DNA of 5,215 nt from Blautia sp. (lineage in GTDB: Bacteria > Bacillota > Clostridia > Lachnospirales > Lachnospiraceae): positions 1 through 5,215 of the forward strand of contig JAFOJB010000361.1 in NCBI GenBank assembly GCA_017420455.1, written 5' to 3'. The notes beneath the pieces are model-generated. The model saw only the letters and a program-made list of their open reading frames with translations, did not search any database and was not told where the DNA came from. Positions 1 to 5,215 of this stretch are shown here, in pieces; positions within the stretch are counted from its first letter, which is position 1; each line of letters starts with the position of its first letter. Position numbers and translations under genes: made by a program.

Positions 1-2
1 CC

Positions 3-103
3 GATGGCGCAGGATAAATCCGTTCAGGTAAGGCAGAGAAAGGAGGCGATGCGGGCATCGCCTCCTTTCTCCGCCTTGCAGAACTAAATTTATCCTTCGC
101 ATC
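3..103. repeat. Long imperfect palindrome with terminator-like core
   Basis: The two halves of this stretch are near-complementary over their whole length. Pairing is 3-6 with 100-103, 8-9 with 98-99, 11-19 with 88-96 (AGGATAAAT/ATTTATCCT), 22-25 with 81-84 (GTTC/GAAC), 28-34 with 73-79, and 36-51 with 56-71. That gives about 42 pairs around a CGGG loop, interrupted only by small mismatches and bulges. The inner part can serve as a transcription terminator, but the outer arms are more than a terminator needs. It could be a REP/MITE-like palindromic element or simply two nested terminator arms. The pairing is directly visible; its role is inference. Confidence 0.7.
28..79 (-). terminator. Probable nudC terminator hairpin, perhaps bidirectional
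   Basis: A 16-bp uninterrupted stem (36-51 with 56-71) and a CGGG loop are extended by a further 7 pairs (28-34 with 73-79, one of them G-U) after a single mismatch. It lies about 50 bases past the nudC stop codon on the minus strand. There is no clean U-tract after the stem in either direction. However, the arms themselves carry GAGAAAGGAGG and its complement, so the transcript's 3' arm is pyrimidine-rich both ways. It could also end a plus-strand gene lying left of the window. Termination is inferred from structure and position. Confidence 0.6.
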
Positions 104-130
104 TTTCCCCGGGTATTTTCGAACAGTTCC

Positions 131-976
131 TTATGCTTTTCCTTCCTTGAACATCTGCATCATCTCATTGGTGAGACTGTAATCCACGGGCTGCAGCTCG
201 ATCCCGGACCGCTCCACCCATTCAGCATATTTCAGTTCCGACTCATCCATCCGGATCGTATCGTCCCCATCCACATCACAGTAGAAACCAGCCAGGATAT
301 CACTGGCGATCCCCCAGGGCTGCGACTTATAATACCGGATATTCTTTACCCGGAGCCCCGCCTCCTCCATGACCTCCCGTTGTACCGTCTCTTCCAGCGT
401 CTCCCCGATCTCTGTAAAACCGGCGATCAGGGCATTGCTGCCAAACCCGGTCCGGTATTTTGTGAGAAGAAGCCGGTCCCCGTTCCTGACCCCCACGATC
501 ACGGCAGGGTTGATCCGCGGATAAATCTTGATCCCGCAGCTTTTACAGGCCATCGCCCGCTCCGTATCGTCTATCTCTGTCGGTTTCCCGCACTTTCCGC
601 AGTACCGGTTCCTGTCGTACCACTCATCCAGCTGAAGCGCGGTGAAAGCCGCGAACATATATCTTCGGGGCTGCAGATTCCAGTTCCGGATCGTCCTCAC
701 ATTATAGAAAGAAAACCCCTCCGGAACCCCGTACGCAGCCGCCTCTTCCTTCACCAGCGAAAGAAAGAATTTCTCCCCCTCCATGGAAAACAGATACACA
801 ACCTTCAAAGGCTTTCCAAAGTTCGAAGCTCTGGGATAACAGACCGTTCTTTTTTCCTCCTCCACATGGAGCAGGATCCCCTCCTCCGTGATGCAGACGA
901 TAAAACTGTCCGCGTCCGGCTTTTCCTCCGGATGATACTGATTATATAAATGATAGGGTAAAATATCCTGCAGCAT
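131..976 (-). CDS. nudC: NudC-like NAD(H) diphosphatase, zinc-ribbon Nudix hydrolase
   Basis: This 281-residue cytoplasmic enzyme is expected to split NAD(H) into NMN(H) and AMP; E. coli NudC also removes NAD caps from RNA. An N-terminal domain (about 1-115) is followed by a zinc ribbon with C126, C129, C144 and C147. The Nudix fold starts at a YPRINPAVI stretch (152-160). The Nudix box is complete: G186, E192, then REVMEEAGL at 200-208, which gives the metal-binding glutamates. Next comes SQPW (218-221), the start of the family motif SQPWPFPxS, but here it continues GIAS, so strict NADH preference is not assured. Length and domain order fit NudC (E. coli about 257 residues). The ATG at 976 is supported by GAGGAGG (982-988) five bases upstream. 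The gene stands alone, divergent from the phosphatase gene, with its own promoter. A broader dinucleotide Nudix hydrolase is the main alternative. Confidence 0.88.
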   Translation of the reverse strand: MLQDILPYHLYNQYHPEEKPDADSFIVCITEEGILLHVEEEKRTVCYPRASNFGKPLKVVYLFSMEGEKFFLSLVKEEAAAYGVPEGFSFYNVRTIRNWNLQPRRYMFAAFTALQLDEWYDRNRYCGKCGKPTEIDDTERAMACKSCGIKIYPRINPAVIVGVRNGDRLLLTKYRTGFGSNALIAGFTEIGETLEETVQREVMEEAGLRVKNIRYYKSQPWGIASDILAGFYCDVDGDDTIRMDESELKYAEWVERSGIELQPVDYSLTNEMMQMFKEGKA

Positions 977-1062
977 AAAAGCCTCCTCTATAAACGTATG
1001 CCTGTGTCCGGCTCAGTCCGGCCGGCTGCCGATCCTGTTACCGGCCTCTCAACCACATTCTT

Positions 1063-1085
1063 TTCTGTACCATTATTGTACAGAA
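1063..1085. promoter_or_regulatory. Operator-like palindrome over the nudC -10 box
   Basis: TTCTGTAC (1063-1070) and its exact reverse complement GTACAGAA (1078-1085) are separated by 7 bases. The palindrome covers the proposed -10 box (1075-1080) and start region of the nudC promoter. This size and placement suit a dimeric repressor. The regulator is unknown: no transcription factor gene is in the window and I do not recognise the site as a named box. The palindrome is seen; the operator role is inferred. Confidence 0.5.
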
Positions 1086-1103
1086 GCACCTCTGATTATG
1101 CAA
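1075..1103 (-). promoter_or_regulatory. Predicted sigma-A promoter of nudC
   Basis: Read on the minus strand, the -35 is TTGCAT (1098-1103), a weak match to TTGACA. A 17-base spacer follows, then the -10 TACAAT (1075-1080), five of six to consensus. Transcription would start near 1068, giving a leader of about 90 bases before the ATG. That leader contains a 6-bp GGCCGG/CCGGCC inverted repeat (1020-1025 with 1041-1046). The -10 sits inside the palindrome at 1063-1085. Confidence 0.55.
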
Positions 1104-1104
1104 G

Positions 1105-1148
1105 CCCCGTTTCTCTCGTTTCTCTGGAACCGTCCCCGTTTCTCCAGA
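1105..1148. repeat. Short CGTTTCTC repeats with GAACCGTCCCC core
   Basis: CGTTTCTC occurs three times, at 1108-1115, 1117-1124 and 1137-1144; the first and third copies are preceded by CCC. TCTGG (1123-1127) and CCAGA (1144-1148) form a short inverted repeat around GAACCGTCCCC. The block lies just upstream of the nudC -35 and about 20 bases before the phosphatase -35. It resembles the end of a small dispersed palindromic repeat, but one copy cannot show that. It could also be a regulator-binding cluster. Confidence 0.4.
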
Positions 1149-1162
1149 AAATGAATTTTTCA

Positions 1163-1192
1163 TTGTAAACCACAAACAGACTATGGTATAGT
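1163..1192 (+). promoter_or_regulatory. Predicted extended -10 promoter of the phosphatase gene
   Basis: The -35 is TTGTAA (1163-1168), followed by an 18-base spacer and the -10 TATAGT (1187-1192), five of six to consensus. It is preceded by TGG (1184-1186), an extended -10 element. Transcription would begin near 1199, leaving a leader of about 58 bases. A small palindrome, GACTAT-GGT-ATAGTC (1179-1193), overlaps the -10. Confidence 0.6.
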
Positions 1193-1256
1193 CAATTATA
1201 TCAATTCTCAGGCGTATTATTTCCGGCTGCCAAAAGCCAGGTCAGGGGGGAACCAT

Positions 1257-3422
1257 ATGAAAAAAATATTGGGGATAACCTTTGGAGGCCTTCAGAAAAA
1301 AACGGTCTCCCTTGTGTTGATGGTCCTTTTTGCCACAATAGCGGTATTTTCACTTGGTATTTTTTATCAGAACAAGATGCTTGTCAGCCTTGTTGAGACA
1401 ACAAGGTCCGAACAGGAGCAGTCGATCTCCAGAACCTCTCAGGAAACAATGAACGATGTCATGGAGGGGACTCTGTCCCAGACAACTGCCCTTCAGGCGA
1501 ATATTACAGACAACGATTTTTCCGAGGTTGTTCACTATATCACCATGCTGCAGAGCATGGCGCTGAGCCTGCTGGAAAGCAAGGATGAAGTCGTCCCTGC
1601 TCCCATCAGCCTGCCAGATCCCGCAAACGACGGCGTCTTATCGGCCATGGCCCTCTGTGAAGAAGGGGTCGATTATACCAGGTCAGAATACCTCGGCAAG
1701 CTGGCGCACCTCAGCAATCCCATGATCGCCATGGTCGAAAGCTCCGACAAGATCAGCTGCTGTTATATCGGGCTCTCCGACGGTACGCATCTGAGCATCG
1801 ACAGCAGCTCCTCCAACAGATATGATGAAAACGGCCGCCTCATTCCCTACCCGGTCCGTCAAAGGCCGTGGTACAGAGGAGCTGCAGAGACCGGAGGCCT
1901 GTATTTTACCGCTCTGGAAAAGGACGCCTTCAGCGGAGAGCCATGCATCACCTGTTCGATTCCTATCATTATGGATGAGGAACTCATCGGCGTCGCCGGC
2001 ATCGACATCACTCTGGAAAACATAAACGAATATATCATCTCCTCGGCTACGGAGCACGGCTTTCTGTTCGTAGTCAACGAAAAAGGGCAGGTGCTCCTGT
2101 CTCCGGAGGAAAACGGCGTTTTTCAGGCAGAGGTTTCGGACCAGGCCGAAGATCTCCGGACGATCGGCAACGAAGCTCTCGCGCAGCTGATCGATACCGC
2201 TCTGGAACGGGAAACCGGCCTTTCCGTCGTTTCCATCGACGGCAGGGACTACTATATGGCCGGCGCTCCGATGCCTACCATCGGCTGGGCGCTTATGTCT
2301 GTTGTCGAAAAGGAATACACCGAGCTTCCGGAAAAGATGCTGCTGGCAGAATATGAAAGAACGAACCAGGCAGCCAGTGCCAGATTCCGGTCCGACAGTT
2401 CCAGGGGCACCCGCATCTCCGTCGTGATCATTATCCTGATCATTATCGTAGGCACTATTGCCGCACTGGTCGCGGCACGGCATATCGTAAAACCCATCGA
2501 GGTAATGACGCAGAATATCATCGAAAGCAGCCAGACCGGAAAGATGTTTGAAATGAAAAAAGTCTACCGGACAGACGACGAGATCGAGGTACTGGCAGAA
2601 GCCTTCCTGGATCTTTCCACAAAGACCCGGAAATATATTAAGGATATCACCCGGATCACCCGGGAAAAAGAGCGGGTCAGCACGGAACTGCAGATGGCAA
2701 ACCGCATCCAGAACAGCATGATCCCCAATGTTTTCCCGCCCTTCCCAGGCCGCAGCGAATTTGATATCTATGCCTCCATGACCCCGGCCCGGGAGGTCGG
2801 CGGCGACTTCTACGATTTCTTCCTGATCGACCAGAACCACCTGTGCATGGTCATGGCAGACGTAAGCGGGAAGGGTATTCCGGCCGCCCTGTTTATGATG
2901 ATCTCCAAGGTCATCCTGCAGAGCTGCGCGATGCTGGGCAAAGGGGCAGGAGAAATCCTTGTCAAAACCAATCAGGCGATCTGCTCCAGCAATCAGGTAG
3001 ACATGTTCGTCACCGTATGGACAGGGATCCTTGAGATCAGCACAGGAAAGATCACTGCCGCCAATGCAGGCCATGAATATCCCGCTATACTGCGGGATGG
3101 CCGTTTTTCCCTGATCAGGGATAAGCACGGCCTGGTCATCGGCGGAATGCAGGGCATCAAATACCGGGAATACACGATCACGCTCGAACCCGGGGACAAA
3201 CTGTTCCTGTATACGGACGGTATCCCCGAAGCCTCGGACAGCGATTATAAAATGTTCGGGACGCAGAAGATGCTGGACGCTCTGAACCAGGACACCAAGG
3301 CGGCACCGAAACAGATCCTGGCAAATGTCAAAGCGGCCGTTGAGGACTTCGTCCAGGGAGCGGAGCAGTTTGATGACATGACCATGCTTTGTCTGGAATA
3401 CAAAGGTCCGGACAGTGAATGA
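1257..3422 (+). CDS. dCache-HAMP-SpoIIE family serine/threonine phosphatase (RsbU-like)
   Basis: This 721-residue membrane-bound sensor phosphatase has a short basic N-terminus and a first membrane segment (about 16-37). An extracellular double-Cache ligand domain follows (about 45-345) with the typical RPWY (203-206) and GVAGIDI (245-251). A second membrane segment lies at 387-408, then HAMP from about 408 to 460 with P413, and a charged helical linker to about 490. The PP2C/SpoIIE domain occupies about 495-717. All the metal-site motifs are present: GGDFYD (515-520, D517, D520), ADVSGKG (534-540, D535), YTDG (652-655, D654) and FDDMT (705-709, D706, D707), plus NAGHE (603-607). The enzyme should therefore be active. 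By family it would dephosphorylate a STAS-domain anti-sigma antagonist in response to an external small molecule. No such partner is encoded beside it, so the target is unknown. The ATG follows AGGGGGG (1244-1250) by six bases. It is transcribed alone and ends at the terminator at 3555-3597. Confidence 0.93.
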   Translation: MKKILGITFGGLQKKTVSLVLMVLFATIAVFSLGIFYQNKMLVSLVETTRSEQEQSISRTSQETMNDVMEGTLSQTTALQANITDNDFSEVVHYITMLQSMALSLLESKDEVVPAPISLPDPANDGVLSAMALCEEGVDYTRSEYLGKLAHLSNPMIAMVESSDKISCCYIGLSDGTHLSIDSSSSNRYDENGRLIPYPVRQRPWYRGAAETGGLYFTALEKDAFSGEPCITCSIPIIMDEELIGVAGIDITLENINEYIISSATEHGFLFVVNEKGQVLLSPEENGVFQAEVSDQAEDLRTIGNEALAQLIDTALERETGLSVVSIDGRDYYMAGAPMPTIGWALMSVVEKEYTELPEKMLLAEYERTNQAASARFRSDSSRGTRISVVIIILIIIVGTIAALVAARHIVKPIEVMTQNIIESSQTGKMFEMKKVYRTDDEIEVLAEAFLDLSTKTRKYIKDITRITREKERVSTELQMANRIQNSMIPNVFPPFPGRSEFDIYASMTPAREVGGDFYDFFLIDQNHLCMVMADVSGKGIPAALFMMISKVILQSCAMLGKGAGEILVKTNQAICSSNQVDMFVTVWTGILEISTGKITAANAGHEYPAILRDGRFSLIRDKHGLVIGGMQGIKYREYTITLEPGDKLFLYTDGIPEASDSDYKMFGTQKMLDALNQDTKAAPKQILANVKAAVEDFVQGAEQFDDMTMLCLEYKGPDSE

Positions 3423-3444
3423 ACCGTCCGGCGGAGGTCAGGTA

Positions 3445-3519
3445 TTGAATTACGGGAACCCGGTCCCACGGAGATCCAGCGGCATGAAGGACGGCTTTGA
3501 GACCATTCAGAAACGATAA
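3445..3519 (+). other. Possible 24-residue small ORF, weakly supported
   Basis: A TTG codon at 3445 lies seven bases after GGAGG (3433-3437). It opens a 24-codon frame ending at TAA 3517-3519, between the phosphatase stop and its terminator. The peptide would be polar and basic (MNYGNPVPRR at its start) with no membrane segment or recognised motif. It would be co-transcribed with the phosphatase gene. A frame this short can easily occur by chance, so the only real support is the ribosome-site spacing. Confidence 0.12.
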
Positions 3520-3554
3520 ACAGTGACCCGGTAAACACAGGGAACTGGGATGAG

Positions 3555-3597
3555 AAAGAAGCACCCGCGCGGGAACTGACCGCGCGGGTGCTTCTTT
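3555..3597. terminator. Strong bidirectional terminator between convergent genes
   Basis: An 18-bp perfect stem (3555-3572 with 3580-3597) closes a 7-base loop, GAACTGA. The base of the stem is AAAGAAGC/GCTTCTTT and the top is GC-rich (ACCCGCGCGG). U-rich 3' arms are therefore produced in both directions. It lies about 130 bases after the phosphatase stop (plus strand) and about 118 bases after the symporter stop (minus strand), so it probably ends both transcripts. Confidence 0.85.
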
Positions 3598-3639
3598 ATT
3601 GAAGTATATCTATTGAAGTAAATTTATTGAAGCATATCT
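3598..3639. repeat. Three tandem 14-bp AT-rich repeats
   Basis: ATTGAAGTATATCT (3598-3611), ATTGAAGTAAATTT (3612-3625) and ATTGAAGCATATCT (3626-3639) lie head to tail. All share ATTGAAG and differ by one to four bases. They begin directly after the terminator stem and are followed by G-T7-GGA (3640-3650) and G-T6-GGA (3656-3665), a second small direct repeat. The block is clearly more AT-rich than its surroundings. The repeats are certain. Function is unknown: slippage products or protein-binding iterons are possible. Confidence 0.75.
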
Positions 3640-3714
3640 GTTTTTTTGGAACCCTGTTTTTTGGACTGTCGTAATCCTTGTGGCCGGGCCGCGGCGGGCA
3701 TACGGCAGAGCAGA

Positions 3715-5116
3715 TCATTTCCAGACGTCCGTATTATCCAGACCGATATTCTTTTCATGAAAGACCGGGTCGATGCCCTTTGCCTTCTGGTCTTCGTAAT
3801 CCCGCAGGCAGTTAAAGGCGGTCCGGGACAGGAGGAAGATGGCGATGATATTGACGACGGCCTCCAGGCCCATGGTGATGTCCGCCAGACTCCAGGCGAT
3901 ATCCATGCTGTTCAGGGCGCCGAGCAGTACCATGAAAGCGGCGGCAATCCGGAAGATGGTCAGGAATACCTTGTTTTTGCTGATAAAGAGGATGTTGGCC
4001 TCCGCGTAGAAATAATTGCCGACGATGGAAGTGAAGGCAAACATGCAGACGGCGATGGTGATCACATGGATGGCCCAGGTACCGAACTGGTGGGCTACAC
4101 TCTGCTGCAGGAGCGGGATGCCGTTCAGGGAGCTGTCGGTCTTGTACACACCGGTCAGGAGCAGGATGAATACGGTGGCGGAACAGATCATCAGGGTGTC
4201 AATATAGACGGAAATGATCTGGGCCAGGCCCTGTTTGGCCGGATGGGAGACCTCAGCGGAAGCAGAGGCGTTGGGCGCGGAACCCATACCTGCTTCATTG
4301 GAGAAGAGGCCTCGCTTGATACCGTTAGACCATGCAGGAACCGGTAAAGCCGCTGAAAATGGCCCTGAAATCAAAGGCGGAACGCATCACAGAGGCTAGG
4401 ACCGCGGGAATCTCACCTATATTCAGGATAATGATCAGGATGCCCATGACGATATAGAGGCCGGACATGATCGGGACCAGGACGGAGGAAAGCCAGCCGA
4501 TCTTTTCGGCGCCGGCAAAGAACAGGTACAGGGAGGCCACGAACAGGATGCAGCCGATGGTCAGGGGGACCGGTGAGCTGTGCAGGTCCGGGAAATAGTA
4601 CTCCATGGTAGATACAATGTTATAGGCCTGCAGGCCGTTGAAACCGAAAGCAAAGGTGGCAATCAGAGAGATGGCAAAGATAATGCCCAGCCAGCGGGCG
4701 TGCAGGGCACGCTCAATATAATAGGCGGGACCGCCTTTAAAGCTGCCGTCCTCTTCGCGGGTCTTATAGATCTGGGCCAGAGTACTTTCGATAAAAGCGG
4801 AGGCCGCGCCCAGCAGGGCCATCAGCCACATCCAGAAGGCCGCGCCGGGACCGCCCAGGACAATGGCGGTCGCGACACCTGCCATATTACCGGTGCCGAC
4901 ACGGGAGGCGGTGGCGATCATCAGCGCCTGGAAGGAAGAGATACCCTTATCGGAGGACTTCTTTTCAAACATACATTTGAAGCAGTCTCCCAGCAGGCGG
5001 AGCTGTACAAAGCGGGTGCGGACCGTGAAGTAGATGCCGGCGCCCGCCAGCATGTAGATCAGGCACCAGGTGTAGAGGATGTCGTCAAATTTGGTGAGAA
5101 TTTCGGCAATAGACAT
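3715..5116 (-). pseudogene. AGCS family sodium:alanine/glycine symporter, frameshifted
   Basis: This is an inner-membrane transporter of the alanine-or-glycine:cation symporter family, importing a small neutral amino acid with sodium. The 5' part (5116-4325, 263 residues) carries SRVGTGNMAG (71-80), GGPGAAFWMW (88-97) and FKGGPAYYIERAL (126-138). The 3' part (in frame from 4326 to 3715, 203 residues) carries NGIKRG followed by FSNEAGMGSAPNA and the last four or so membrane segments. Joined, they give a 466-residue protein with about ten to eleven membrane segments, the normal size for the family. They are in different frames: TAA at 4327-4325 ends the first part, and dropping one base there restores GSCMVNGIKRG with no loss of alignment. 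The start at 5116 has AAGGAG (5122-5127) five bases upstream. No other lesion is seen, so this is either a recent mutation or a sequence error. Either half alone would not be expected to transport. Confidence 0.88.
4325..4330 (-). other. Frameshift point in the symporter gene
   Basis: On the minus strand the codons read ATG GTC TAA CGG. Removing the T at 4327 gives ATG GTC AAC GGT ATC AAG, that is MVNGIK, continuing into the family-typical RGLFSNEAGMG. The surrounding bases contain no run longer than two, so it is not a typical homopolymer miscall. A frame beginning at ATG 4374 overlaps the first part, but its first 16 residues do not look like the family and come from the wrong frame of the upstream gene. 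Confidence 0.8.
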
Positions 5117-5138
5117 AGAAACTCCTTTTCGGCTGCGA

Positions 5139-5190
5139 TTCCTGCAGGGAACAGGAACCAGAGGCTGCGGCCGCGGCGCGAGGACCTCTG
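5139..5190 (-). promoter_or_regulatory. Two possible stem-loops in the symporter leader
   Basis: TTCCTG (5139-5144) and CAGGAA (5152-5157) can pair across seven bases, 11 bases upstream of the AAGGAG site. Just beyond, CAGAGG (5159-5164) and CCTCTG (5185-5190) can pair around a very GC-rich interior containing CCGCGG. Stacked hairpins this close to a start codon could affect translation or early termination. No named riboswitch or T-box element is recognised, and no clear promoter is seen before the window ends, so it may lie outside. Confidence 0.3.
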
Positions 5191-5215
5191 TATGACAGAT
5201 GCTTGGAATCCCGTC

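Noticed and set aside
380..949. A 189-codon plus-strand frame opposite nudC
   Set aside because: It overlaps the zinc ribbon and Nudix box of a well-supported gene and its own product shows no domain.
1683..3128. A 481-codon open frame antisense to the phosphatase gene
   Set aside because: It lies wholly opposite a gene with complete, recognisable SpoIIE motifs. Its translation has no recognisable domain and it is rich in scattered Cys, His and Asp, as expected from a GC-rich shadow frame.
3598..3639. CRISPR-like array
   Set aside because: The units are only 14 bases, directly abutting and without spacers, and no cas gene is present.
4321..4340. Programmed +1 frameshift in the symporter (GTC TAA C resembles the prfB layout CTT TGA C)
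   Set aside because: A valine tRNA on GUC would pair poorly with UCU after slipping, there is no internal Shine-Dalgarno at the required distance, and such recoding is not known to me for this family. Mutation or sequence error is simpler.
3646..4347. A 233-codon plus-strand frame opposite the symporter 3' part
   Set aside because: The product is low-complexity, rich in Gly, Asp and Gln, and is the mirror of membrane-segment codons. No ribosome site stands out and the minus strand is clearly the coding one.
3715..4374. The 3' half of the symporter as a separate gene starting at ATG 4374
   Set aside because: The first 16 residues are an out-of-frame reading of the upstream half, and family similarity begins exactly at the frameshift point.
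5117..5215. T-box or amino-acid riboswitch upstream of the symporter
   Set aside because: The visible leader is under 100 bases, with no recognisable T-box sequence or glycine-riboswitch core; only simple inverted repeats are seen.

Overview
The window looks like a piece of a Bacillota (Clostridia) chromosome, most likely a Lachnospiraceae-type gut bacterium. The evidence is a mid-to-high GC composition for that group, AGGAGG-type ribosome sites, and family-typical proteins: a zinc-ribbon Nudix hydrolase, a SpoIIE-type phosphatase with a Cache sensor, and an AGCS amino-acid:sodium symporter. No species can be named from the sequence alone.

Layout from left to right. Positions 1-130 hold a large imperfect palindrome whose core is a strong hairpin, probably the terminator of the next gene. 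Positions 131-976 (minus strand) encode a NudC-like NAD(H) diphosphatase. Positions 977-1256 are a divergent intergenic region with one recognisable sigma-A-type promoter for each flanking gene. Each promoter has a palindrome lying over its -10 box, and short CGTTTCTC repeats lie between them. Positions 1257-3422 (plus strand) encode a membrane-anchored dCache-HAMP-SpoIIE/PP2C phosphatase, a one-protein sensor with a serine/threonine phosphatase output. Positions 3423-3714 are a convergent intergenic region with an 18-bp perfect terminator stem, three tandem 14-bp repeats and two T-tracts. Positions 3715-5116 (minus strand) are a full-length AGCS sodium:alanine/glycine symporter gene broken by one extra base near 4327. 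Positions 5117-5215 are its GC-rich leader with two possible stem-loops.

The three genes do not form an operon and nothing shows that they share a pathway. They read as three independently transcribed housekeeping or signalling genes. No mobile element, CRISPR array, RNA gene or new multi-gene system is visible. The points most worth checking are the symporter frameshift, the palindrome at 3-103, the operator-like palindrome over the nudC promoter, and the tandem repeats after the shared terminator.
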